From Papilionanthe hookeriana x Papilionanthe teres (Eukaryota > Streptophyta > Magnoliopsida > Asparagales > Orchidaceae): a stretch of DNA of 64,000 nt. Location: positions 7,508,090 through 7,572,089 of the forward strand of contig CM040421.1 of the NCBI GenBank assembly GCA_022702705.1. Direction: 5' to 3'. The position numbers and the translations under genes were made by a program. The notes beneath the pieces were generated by a model. The model did no database searches. It was given only the letters and a program-made list of their open reading frames with translations, and had not been told where the DNA came from. Shown here piece after piece: positions 36,806 to 47,815 of this stretch (the stretch's first letter is position 1; every line of letters begins with the position of its first letter).

Positions 36806-38213
36806 ATTAACGGGTATAACGATCGATCTTGACTAGGAGAGAGAGTTTCTTTAGGTTTTTCAATCTCTTCAACCTCAATCTCTTTTTCAATTTCATTCCG
36901 CATTCTTTCTTTTAATTCCTTTCCACTTCTAAATTGCACGGCTTTAACTTGTTCATGTTCTTTTCCAGTTTCCTTTGGATTAATTTCAACATTACTAGAA
37001 AGTGTTCCTACAGGTCTGTTATTAATTAAAGTAGCAATTTGCCCCATTTGATTTTCAATATTACGAATAATAGTATTTTGATTTTGTAATTGATTATTCA
37101 TTTGTAAAATTAATTCTTCTATTGATAAATTTTTTCGTTGATTATTAAATCTAGGAGGTTTATAATTTGGATTAACTTGATTATTCCAATTTCCAGTGGG
37201 ATGAGATTGATTATTACCCCATTGTTGTTGTGAATTATTCCAGCTTAAAATTAGGATGATTTTTCTACCCAGGATTATAATAATTTGAATAAGGATTATT
37301 TTTACTTGCAATAGCTTGTAAAGTTTCAATAGTTTTAGAATCTTCAATATTAGCAGAGTTATTATGTGAAATATTAATTGCAAAATTATCTAATTTTTTA
37401 GACATTGCTGCTACTTGTGAAGCTAAGATAGAAAAGGCTTCATTATCGTGAATACTTGCAATCTTTTTAGGATTAATCCTTTCGGAAGGCTATTGAAAAT
37501 TGTTATTAGCCATTTCTTCAATTAAAGTGTAAGCTTCTTCAAATGATTTAGACATTAAAGAACCTCCAAGATAGAAGCATCAATAATTGATTTTAAAGAT
37601 CCAATTAATCCATTATAAAATGTTTGAATAATTAACCAATCAGGTAAAGCATGATGAGGACATTTTCTTAATAGTTCTTTAAATCTTTCCCAAGTTTCAT
37701 ATATTGTCTCCCCGTCAAATTGACTAAACGAAGTAATATCATTTCTTAATTTAGCAGTTTTAGAAGGAGAAAAATATTTAGCAAGGAATTTTATTGTCAT
37801 TTCAGCCCATGTTTTAATAGAACCAGACGCTAATGAATTTAACCACATCTTTGCTTTATCTCTTAAAGAAAAAGGAAAGAGTCTAAGTCTAATAGCATCA
37901 TCAGAAACATTGTTATATTTAAAGGTAGCACAAAGTTCTAAAAAACTAACAAGGTGTAAATTTGGATCCTCATTTGGTGTTCCACCAAATTGATTGTTTT
38001 GCATCATTTGCATCATTTGCATCATTTGGATCCTCATTTAGTGTTCCACCAAATTGATGGTTTATAAATATTTTGATCATTAATTTCAATTGGATTTTGT
38101 AAAGTAGCCATTTCTTGAAATTTTTGAATCTGTTTTCCCTTTCTAATTTTTCTAATTGTTCTTTCTAATTCAGAATCTAAAGGTATTAATCCTTTAGAAC
38201 CAAATCTTTGCAT
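36749..38213 (-). pseudogene. Athila gag
   Basis: The likely start is the ATG at 38213 (MQRFGSKGLIPLDSELERT). This frame breaks where a 40-bp block is duplicated (37961-38000 and 38025-38064). The open piece 38037-37555 holds the gag core (LRLFPFSLRDKAKMWLNSL, FLAKYFSPSKTAKLRNDI, ETWERFKELLRKCPHH). Farther on SKSFEEAYTLIEEMANNN and NPG-stop-KNHPNFSW are seen; the stop at 37267-37265 stands where Trp is normal. The end (37383-36749) carries an Asn/Gln-rich part and KAVQFRSGKEL. Not functional. Confidence 0.88.
37961..38064. repeat. Short duplication and 9-bp minisatellite in gag
   Basis: The block TTTGGATCCTCATTT(G/A)GTGT... occurs at 37961 and 38025 (period 64). Between them is TTTGCATCA repeated about three times. 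The duplication coincides with the frameshift at the gag N terminus. Confidence 0.75.
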
Positions 38214-38333
38214 AAAACAAGGAATAAAATTTATATATATATATCTTTATATATATATATTTATATATATATATATATTTTATATTATTGGAAATATAAT
38301 ATTTTAAAAAAAAATATAACTATTCTATTTCGA
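38214..38333 (-). other. Athila leader, TA-rich
   Basis: Short leader between the PBS and the gag start. It holds interrupted TA runs (38233-38280). No gene. Confidence 0.6.
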
Positions 38334-38351
38334 TCCCCATTAACGGCGCCA
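38334..38351 (-). promoter_or_regulatory. Athila primer binding site
   Basis: On the minus strand TGGCGCCGTTAATGGGGA, six bases inside the 5' LTR. It resembles the TGGCGCCGTTGCCGGGGA site that I recall as complementary to plant tRNA-Asp and used by Athila-type elements, with changes in the middle. Confidence 0.8.
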
Positions 38352-38357
38352 AAAACT

Positions 38358-40184
38358 TGACTCGATTTTTGTACTTCCAAATACAAGAATTTGTTACCAC
38401 TGCTAGAAAATTTAATTTCTGGCAAAGGCGCGAAACACTAGACCTGGAATAACTTGCTATATAGATGTGTACCAAATAAAACTTTTTAAATATATGTTTA
38501 TATAGCAAAATATAATTTTAAAAAGAAAATATTTTATATACTTTTTGGGTACTACGCAAGTAAACATATCGTTTTAAGTAATATAGGGCTTTGAAAGAAA
38601 GACCCCAGTATCTATCCCACGGGGAAAAATTATAGTAAAAAATTTCTAAATATTGTATTTCAAAAATCTTTTTATATTTTAGTCTAACTATAAATTACTA
38701 TTAATTTACTAGATGCAAATAAAGAAAACAATAATAAGACAATGATTTTATGAAAACTATATAAAATAAACAAATTTCTTCCCTTCAATTAATCTAAGAT
38801 TTTTAAGATAATTTAATATTCGTTGGAGAATTTGATTTATGGTATTGTGCCAAATAGAAGCATTCCTATTCTTTACCCTTTGATCCAGGTGCAAAGAACA
38901 TTGGTTAATTTACAGATCAGGTCCGGATGTATTGTTGGTAGAATGGGTTAATCTAGACTCACACTACTAGATGTCCAAGGGTGGCTATGGTCGGCCCTAC
39001 TAGTGATCCTTTCCTAATCTATAAATCAAATTATAAGAATTTAGTCTGTCACTCTAAAAACTTATCAATCCTACGCCCTTTAAATCTTATCTTCCTATTT
39101 ATTTGCACTTCACCTTGAATTGCCCGCACATGGCCTTCGACTACCCAAGGATTCATGTGACACTTACAAGTTAAGAGTTTTTCTCCTTCTAGGTCTCAAA
39201 ACTCTTCAACGAGTTTTAACAATTTAAATGACCAATTTAAAAAGTAAAGTAAGATCAGGTATTAATGTCATCACAATGTTTTGAAAATATTTTGAATTTC
39301 AATTCTCCATAGAATCTTTTATTATCTTATTTATCTCTTCATAATTTAAGAAAGAAAGTAAACTAACTACTCATAACACATTGAATATAAACAACAAAAC
39401 ATAATAAATAAACTTTGAATCAAATATAAAATACTTATCTCAAATATTCCTTCTACAGATCTTCTGATTCCTACTGACTCCACAGTGTAATGAACTCTAG
39501 ATGCAACAACTTGAAAATAAACTCACTAAACTAAACAAAATTGGCCCTAAATTTCTCTCTCTAAGGATGAGAGATCCTAAAGTGGATAAGAGAAAGGAGT
39601 TACAATGGCGGACATGTTTTTATGAAGAAATGGACTCCTATTTATAGGCTTCAAGGGTTGCCTTGAGGCACCTCTTCAAAACATGTCCACATTCAATGAA
39701 TCTTCTAGAAGGTCTGTCTGGCTCCTAGGCGCCGGAATCTGGCCCCTAGGCGTCGGACACCGCGTTCAGTTCTTCGCACCTCTTCACTTTGGCTCGCACC
39801 TCTTCGCGATTAAAACCATTTTGGAGCTTCCAAATGCAATGTATCACATGTCCTATTATGAAGGAATAACTGTCGGTCTTCTAGAATGTCCAATAATTGC
39901 TCACTCCGTTAAAATAACCGTTCAAACGTTGTCAAAAACTTGACAGTTTCTGTATCGAGTCTGGCAATTTGGCGCCAACTTTTGGAGACTAGGCGCCAGG
40001 CCAAATTTTTTTAAACTTTTTGTATTTTGCTCTATTTTTGCTCCTTTTTGCTCCTTTTTCCTTTTTGGACCTTTTTACATCACCTACATCCAAAAACACA
40101 AAAAATACCTTTCATTAAAGCATAATATCCTTAGAAATTGATAAGAATTAAGACATAAAGAAATAGATATTTTTTTATAGATCA
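38358..40184 (-). repeat. Athila 5' LTR (1827 bp)
   Basis: Pairs with the 3' LTR. Minus-strand TATA box CTATAAATAG (39647-39638) puts the start of transcription near 39615. U3 (40184 to that point) holds GC palindromes at 39719-39735 and 39962-40001 (including TTTGGCGCCAA). The R/U5 part holds 'gcaagtaaacatatcg' and 'cccacggggaaa', shared with the solo LTR. Confidence 0.92.
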
Positions 40185-40189
40185 CTCGC

Positions 40190-41040
40190 ATCCGAGGTCG
40201 AGGAAGAAATTGTGGAATAGTTGAACAAAAGAATCCAGTGATTAATTTTGATTGGGAAGACATTTCTGAAGAAGAAGAAAAAGAAATCAAGAAAGAAGCA
40301 GCAACGATAAGTCAGAAGAAGCCCCAATTCAAGATCTCACTAGAAGATGAGATGAATGAAGAATATAAGTCAATATATGACAAGACAAACCACTATGTAC
40401 AGACTATAACTCTAACCCCGATCTACCCTAATAAGGTTGAGGGTATGGTGGTCAAGGAAGTATACGGAGGCAGTGTTAAGCCAATCAAGTTTTACCGTGG
40501 TGCTTCTTCTTCTTCCAATCCTGAAAACGATGTAAAAATTGAAGATGTTGCTTCATCTGAATTGATGGAATTACCTTATGAGTGGTATTCTCCCTGTTCA
40601 AAATTTAATTCAATGTGGTTTCTTACCTAAGAAGTGGTTAAAAGGCCAATCATACCGCTTTAAAAAGTTATGGAATAATGTCATTCAACCTCCTTATTCA
40701 AAGAATGGTCTCAAATTTGGCACGGAAGGGCCAACCGATGATACAGAATTTTGTTTGGTTGTCACTTGCGCACCCAATGAAGACTATTTGGAAGCTTCAG
40801 ATGATCTCGAGGACTTGCCAGTTGAAGACGCTCCACTAGAATTTGAAGAAGATATTAAATCTACAATAGATGAGTTAATGGAAGTTAACTTAGGTACTGG
40901 AGAAGAGCCTAGGTTGACCTTTGTTAGCTCCTTACTCAATAAAGAAGACTCCAAAGATATGATTAAGCTACTGATGAAATTCAAGGACTTTTTTCTTGGA
41001 GGTATGATGAAATGTCGGGATTAGATTCAGAAGATGCAAT
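40190..41040 (+). pseudogene. Ogre protease-RT linker, copy B
   Basis: Resumes copy B after the Athila element and is collinear with 54660-55500 of copy C. Blocks: QFKISLEDEMNEEYKS, VKPIKFYRGASSS, SSELMELPYEWYSPC, and then EVNLGTGEEPRLTFVSSLLN. The frame changes near 40620. This linker has no known activity in Tat-type elements. Confidence 0.75.
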
Positions 41041-41724
41041 TCACAGGCTAGGATGGATCACACTGCCGTTCCAGTTAGAGAAGCTCCAAGAAGAATGTGT
41101 CTAGAGATCGACCAACAAGTAATAGCTGATGTTAAGAAGCTAATCGACATTGAATTTGTCTATGAAGAGATATAACCGACTTGGTTGGCCAATGTGGTAC
41201 CAGTTAGGAAGAAGAACGACCAGATCCAAATCTGTGTGGATTTCAGAGATTTGAACAAAGCGTGCCCAAAGGATGAATTCCCACTACTAATTTAAGAATT
41301 AATGATCGACATCGCTTCGATGCACGAAGTCTTCACTTTCATGGATGGATCATCGTGATATAATCAGATGAAGATGACACTAGAAGATGAAAATCTCACA
41401 GCATTCAGAACTCTAATCGGGGTATACTGCTACACAGTGATGCCTTTCGGATTAAAGAATACAGGAGCAACATACCAGAGAGCAATGATGAGGATTTTTA
41501 TGACCTCATTCACAACCAAGTCGAGTGCTACGTGGAGATGTGGTCATCAAAAGAAAATTGAAAGAAGATCACCTTTTTGATTTGAGAATTATTTTCGAGC
41601 GATTAAGATAATTTAACCTTAAGATGAATCCCCTGAAATGCGCCTTTAGCATCACCTCTGGGAAATTCTTAAGATTTGTTGTCCGGCATGGTGTAATTGA
41701 AATCGATCCAGAAAAAGTTAAAGC
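41041..41724 (+). pseudogene. Ogre reverse transcriptase, copy B
   Basis: Recognisable blocks are PTWLANVVPVRKKN, CVDFRDLNKACPKDEFP, FTFMDGSS, GVYCYTVMPFGLKN and GATYQRAM. One base is missing in the FDDLIHN block and one in the catalytic box: TACGTGGAGATG at 41529-41540, where copy C has TATGTGGATGATG (YVDD). Stops are also present. It copied the element RNA; dead here. Confidence 0.88.
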
Positions 41725-42240
41725 TATCTTAGAAATGCCGCCTCCCAGAACTCTAAAACGACTACGATCCTTTCAAGGGAAGTTGACATATCTTCGATGC
41801 TTTATTGCTAGTTTTTCAGGAAGGTGTCAGCCTTTTTCTACTTTGGTTAATAAGTATGCCAAGTTTACTTGAAACTCTCAATGTCAACATGCCTTCGAGA
41901 AAATAAAACAATATTTAATGACACCTCCTGTATTAGCAGCCCCATTCTCGGGTTGACCGTTGATACTTTATACCGCGGCTTTAGATGACTCCCTCGGAGC
42001 CCTGCTAGCCCAGGTTAGTGACGAGGGTAAAGAAAACACTCTCTACTACTTAAGTCAATGAATAATTCCGACAGAGGTAAAGTATCCTCCTATTCAGAAG
42101 CATTGTTTGGCCCTGATCTTCGCCGCTCAAAAGCTCAGGCATTACATGCTTTCTCATAAGGTCAACCGTATTTCAAAATTTAATCCATTGCAATATTTGA
42201 TGAACTGCCTGACTCTTTTTGGCAGACTTGCTAGGTGGTC
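41725..42240 (+). pseudogene. Ogre RNase H, copy B
   Basis: LRSFQGKLTYLRCFI marks the connection from RT. LILYTAALDDSLGALLAQ, YYLSQ, KHCLALIFAAQKLRHYML and GRLARWSMIL are typical of Tat-lineage RNase H. Stops occur at the FSG-stop-PL and LSQ-stop positions. Confidence 0.85.
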
Positions 42241-42574
42241 GATGATACTATTGCAAATTGATATAACTTCAATTTCTCTTCGTGTCGTAAAGGGACAAGT
42301 CCTAGCAGACTTCCTCGCAGCACACCCTTTACCGGCGAGATCGCCTCACAACGACAATTTGTTAGACGGACAGATAATGAGCTTAGAAGACCTCATTGAT
42401 CAACGTTGGGAATTATACTTCGATGAAGCATCATCAGCACAACCAGACGAAAAATTGAGAATGATAGTGCCCGATAAGGTAGGAATCGGACTAATAATTA
42501 TAACATTGGAGCAGGAGATGTTAAGGTACTCCTACCATTTGACAGAACTGTGAACAAATAATGAAGCAGAATAT
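42241..42574 (+). pseudogene. Second (archaeal-type) RNase H of Ogre/Tat, cut off by LTR C
   Basis: After KGQVLADFLAAHP the frame continues to WELYFDEASSAQ. The first catalytic Asp block is usually YFDGAS; Gly is Glu here. GIGLIIITLEQEMLRYSYHLTEL follows, a stop, then TNNEAEY. LTR C begins inside the Tyr codon. A second RNase H of this type is characteristic of the Tat/Ogre clade and supports the classification. Integrase, expected next, is absent. Confidence 0.85.
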
Positions 42575-44922
42575 TGTTGACCTCATTTTTGATGAGGTCT
42601 TCTCTTCTCTCTTTAGTACTTAGGATCTAGCCTTAGGCTTTTCCTTTGACTATCTTAGAGGACTAGAGATGGAACCTACCGCTTTAGAAACTCAACCACT
42701 TCTTAACTCCCCGCAAACCCCACAAGCTTGATTGTAAACCCCTAATCACCTAGAGGGTTGAGATCAAATGTGGAGGTTTAAAGGATGAGTTCCCTATAGG
42801 ACTCTTTGGCCTTAGGATCACCCTGGGTGGCCTGGTCTGGTGAGGGTTCACTTGCACACATTACACTTTCACACACATTTCAAATCCTAAAACTATTCAT
42901 GCCTAGCTTGACTTCCTGACTCATGTAGATAATTCATATGGATGGACCTTAACCCCTGGCTAAGAGGGTTAGGAACAACATAGTGAATGCCTCAAATGAG
43001 TCCTCTCATGGCTCCTATGGGCTTAATATGGCTTCATGGCTCAACCAAAATGATTCCATTTCACTCACACTTGCTCAATTTTCATTTTTACAAAATTTCA
43101 ATTTTTGACCCCCGGACCAACCAAACCTACTAAAAGCCCTTGAAACTACCCAAAACCACCAAAATTTCCAAATCACCCAAGAATTTTCCAAAATTAACCT
43201 TGAAAATTTCCCCACCAATCAAATTGATTATTTACAGCCAAAAATACCAAAATTTCCAAAAATACCCCCAATACCTCCAAATTACCAAAATGCCCCTCTT
43301 AACCCAAAAATCCAAAAATTCCCAGAAAATTCCAAAAAATCCCAAATATACCCAATTTCATTTTGTTCAACTACACCATGGGCCAGTTTTGCCAATTTAC
43401 CCCACTTTTACCAAAACCCCCAATTTAGCCCATTTTAAACCCAAATGAACCCAATGTCAAACCAAATCACCCCAATTGACCTCAATTTTGGTCCAATTCA
43501 ATTCCAAACTTCAAATAAACATCCTCAATATTAATTTAGACTAAAGCCAAGCCCAATTTGATTGACATTTGAATCCAATTTCATTTTTAAGCTTAAAGCC
43601 CAATTTTGACCCATAACCCAAACTTAGCCCAAACCAACCCAATTCAACTCCAATTGACCCCAAATCTTTTCTAAACCTTCCCTAACATCCCCATAAACAA
43701 AACACTAACATAATTTGCCCAAAAATTGAACCCAAACCTCACTAAAATTCAACCCAAACCCAAAACCCCTTAAATTGACCTAAACCCAAACTTAACCCAA
43801 ATAAGCTCAAATCCCAAGATTGAACCCAACCAAAGTTGAAAACTCTTCATAACATTCCCATAAACATTTATAAACATCAATTTTACATCAATTTCAACAT
43901 TAGCCCAATCCTAGCCTAAGTTAGCCCAATTTGGCCCACCTTAGCCCCTTTACCAAATAAACCCAAATCCAATCCAATTCAATCCCAAATCACTCCAAAT
44001 TTGTTTTAAATCACTCATGAAATATCCTTAAACTAAACCCAACATTTATTTGGCATGGCCCTTTACAAATTTTTTTTGATCTAAAAGCCTATTTTGAAAC
44101 ATAGAAACCCATTCCCCTTAAACCATTTTTAAAGCCCGCCTTTACCAAATTTTAAAAGCCCAAACCCATCCTAAAGCCTACATTGCAATATCATCTCATC
44201 CTAACTCAATTAATATCACTCCCTAATTGCTAAATCCATCATGAAAATCAAACCAAAATGGTATTATGCCAAATCCCATCAAATAACCCCAAAATTTTCA
44301 AAATTCCATAAACTCTTTTCCATGAAAGTTGACTTGACTTTTCCCAAGCCATATGAGAGCCATGAAGCCATCCTTAAGCCCCATGTGGAGCCGTGAAAGG
44401 TTTGACATGTAACCATACCACATTGGGCAAATGGAGGAAGCCCTTTCTAGATTCCCTTAAAGTCATTAGCCTTAACCATGATTACCCTTAACCCAAAATT
44501 AATCCAAATATGTTTGGATGTGGACTTCACCACACTTGTGAGCCTGACCCACCTGACCTCCTTAGCCCAAAATCAGGCCATGGGGAGGTGAACCAAGCCC
44601 AAATACATGGGTTGACCCAAACCAAGCCAAAATCACCTCTTCCCTTTCCATTTCAATTCATCCTCTTTACACATGGCATTAGATAATCGAACTCACAAAC
44701 CTCAAGCACTCGATCCTCCCGATCACAACGATGACCCGACCACGGCCGGCCGGCCACCACGATCGCTGGAAAACACCGGACCGAGAGGTCCAAATCAACC
44801 AAAAAATTACAATTCCCCATGATCGAGCTGCCCCACTCCAAATGGCCATTGTAGTCGTTCTTCTCCTCACCGAGCAGACTCGATCCCACCCCCTAACTCC
44901 CCCGAGAGGCCATGGCCATGGC

Positions 44923-44929
44923 TATTTAA
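44923..44929 (+). promoter_or_regulatory. TATA-like box of LTR C
   Basis: TATTTAA in the same GC-rich context as in LTR B (before 'cccctctcggcc'). A start near 44960 would give about 2.4 kb of U3. Confidence 0.55.
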
Positions 44930-45440
44930 GCCAGCCCAACCCCTCTCGGCCAAAAGGTTAGCCGAAATCGACCTTCACAAAATCCCTCCAAATTCCTCAC
45001 AAAGCTTCCCCTAGCCAAGAGCATTTGATCCCCACCTGTCCTCCCGCCCTAATTCCCACTCGATCGAGCTCAATTTTGGAGCTCAATTCTCGAGCCGAAC
45101 AGGACACTTTCAAATCCTCCACCAAAATCAAATTAAACTCTCCCACACCTGCACAAGACCAAGAGAAAGAGTTCCCCAGTGAAAGCCCCCTCTCCAGGCC
45201 ACCCATTTGTTCTAGCCTCCATAGGTTGAAATCGGGTCTGGTGGAAATCAGGTCTAGGCAATTCCCCAGGGCTAGAGACTTCATCTGGAGCTTGCTTGGA
45301 CTCAATCGAAGGTGACACAACTCTCAGATCCAAGCTTCACTTCTCTGAGTGAAGGTATGAGCTCTCTCTTCTCCCCGAGCTTCTGAACATTCTCTATTTT
45401 GATTGGGTTAATTTCATGCCACATTAATCATATGGATATG

Positions 45441-45459
45441 TTCGTCTCTTCAAGACGAA
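45441..45459. repeat. Conserved small hairpin in LTR C
   Basis: Same 19-mer as at 11451-11469, with 7-bp stem and 5-nt loop, located in the presumed transcribed leader. Confidence 0.6.
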
Positions 45460-47479
45460 TCCATAGAGTATAAGAACATAAAAATCCATTGAGAATCGAG
45501 TGAGATCTTAGGTTTTTAGTGTGGACGGTCACAGGTGCACACCAGTTGTAGAAGATGACCAGGAGCAGTCGGATCGGGCATATATCGAATGGACGACTCA
45601 GATCGCACTGGATGAGAAGATGGAGCGAGACCGCGGGACGCCTGGCTGCTGACTCAGGTGGCGGTGTCGAATGGGAGCGCGCCACATGGGCTTTCAGATA
45701 TGCCGAGGATGACAGGGCGCCGCGCTGCATAAGTAGAAAATTAGGGAATTTTCTTATTTATTAAATACCCAGAACTTCAAAAATGCATAACTTTGTGTAG
45801 AAAAATCATAAAAATAAAATAAAAAAAACCCTCTTGCTCAGTGTACATAGGAGAATAATGTGAAAAAGAAATCAAGTAATTTAATTGAGTATTTTATTTT
45901 TAATGATTTATTTACTCTCTGCATTGTTTTAATTCTCCATTTTCATAGGCAATTCACCATGGCATGAGTCCATGGGGCTTTTGAACCCTCTAAACTTGGG
46001 AACATTCCCTAAATTTTCCAAGGTCAGAGGCCATCCCTATGAGAAGTTATTGATTTTTCAATTGCATGTTACTATTTTGAGTATTTTAATTCCAATAATT
46101 AGCATCTTGTGAAATAAATTCTAGGAAAATTTGGTGATGTTTCTTATGACCAGAGGTACCTAGGAAAAGTAGGTCTTGAGTTAATTCACATGGAACAACC
46201 CTAATTGGCCTAAACACTCAAAATTGAACTTTAATTAATTAGGGTTAACTTCACATTAAATTAACTTGAAAACAATTCTCCACTGATCTTTAGGATCAGA
46301 GGAACATCATATAAAAATTTGAAGTCAATTGGATTTGATTAACCTCACCAAATAGGTTGATTAAGCGTCTTAAGCAAGAATGGATAAAATTAAACTTTAA
46401 AAATTCATAACTCACAAAATACTTTCAAAAATTCAAAAAATTGGTTTTGGAGCTTCTCTGATATCAGAGGAACTTAGGAAAATTAAAATTGTAATTTTCT
46501 AAAAAAATTGATTTTTATCATTATTTTAATATTTTTAATAATTAAAAAATAATAAAAATCATAAAAATATTAAAAATCACCAAAATGTCACATTTTAAAT
46601 TCTAATCACTTAGAAACAAACCAAATATTTTTCCTAAGTCTCTAGAGTAAGATATTGATTTTTAAAGGCCTAAAACAATTTTTGAATTAAAAAATGATTT
46701 TCTTTAATATTTCCACTAAATTAATTCTAATAAATCAAAGAAAAACAAAAAAAATATAAAATTTTGTTCTCTGACTTCCCTTATATTATTTGAAAAATAT
46801 AAAACCTATTTTCAACTTCAATTTTATTTTTAAATTAATTAATACTCCAAAACTCAAAATAATTCTAATAAATAAAATATTATTCAAAAAAATCACCAAA
46901 ATTGGTCCAAATGGTCCTCTGGTCATTAGAAACACCCCATAATTTTCTTAAGGACAGAAAGATTTCCTTGGTCATGTTATTGAATTTTTCTTGAAAACCC
47001 CTATTTTCCATTAAAAATAATTACATAAATAAATTAAATACGTAAAAATCACATTTTCTCCTCTAATGTCTTAATTGACATGTGAGTGAGGTTACATAAA
47101 AATTTCAATTTCATTTGAGCTTAGTTTAGTGAGTTATAGTAATTATTAAGCTTGAAGGGCAACCGGTAATTAAAAAATTTCAACCCTTAATTAAAATTTT
47201 AGGATTAATCAAAAAGGGGAGGGTAAAATATTTGATTTTAAACTGATTTTGGATGATTGAAACTTAAATGATTGAGGGTAGAAACCTACTAACCATTTCA
47301 AATATAATTAAAATAAAATATTAATTAATTAATTAGATGAAATTTTGGAAGAATAATAGAAATTGGAATTATTAAAGTAGGGATATTATTAAGAAGATAT
47401 TTATTCTTTAATTTAAAAAAAATCTCTAAATAAATCACTTCAATAATAATTAATTCTTAATTAAAAAATTAAAATAATA

Positions 47480-47815
47480 ATCCAAATTAATAATTAAAAT
47501 TAAAATTAAATTAAAATTAAATTCAAACAAAATTAAAAATTAAATTGAATTAAAATTAAATTAAATTAAATTAAATTAAATTTAAATTAAATTTAAATTA
47601 AATTAAATTAAATTAAAATTAAAATTAAAATTAAAATTAAATTAAATTAAAATTAAAATTAAATTAAATTAAATTAAATTAAATTAAATCAAAAATTAAA
47701 TTAAATTAAATTAAACCAAATTAAATTAAAATAAAAATCAAATCAAATTAAACTAAAATTAAAATAAATTAAATTAAAATTAAATTGAATTAAATTAATT
47801 TAAAATCTTTTAACA
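47480..47815. repeat. AAATT array in LTR C
   Basis: Runs of AAATT, AAAATT and AAATC at the position of the array in LTR B. Confidence 0.9.

Larger units (their letters stand above)
20822..40184 (-). mobile_element. Complete Athila-type Ty3/gypsy element, minus strand
   Basis: 19,363 bp from TGACCCG to AGATCA, with 5-bp target duplications CTCGC at 20817-20821 and 40185-40189. Taking it out restores the Ogre protease-RT linker (a CTCGCATCCGAGG reading that matches copy C). Minus-strand order: 5' LTR 40184-38358, PBS 38351-38334, gag, PR, RT, RNase H, integrase, small ORF, env-position ORF, 3' LTR 22651-20822. A LINE (23132-29145) lies in the 3' untranslated part. Without the LINE and one copy of its TA flank the element is about 13.3 kb. 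The LTRs agree at roughly 93 percent over their first 290 bp by eye. All genes carry stops or frameshifts. Confidence 0.93.
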
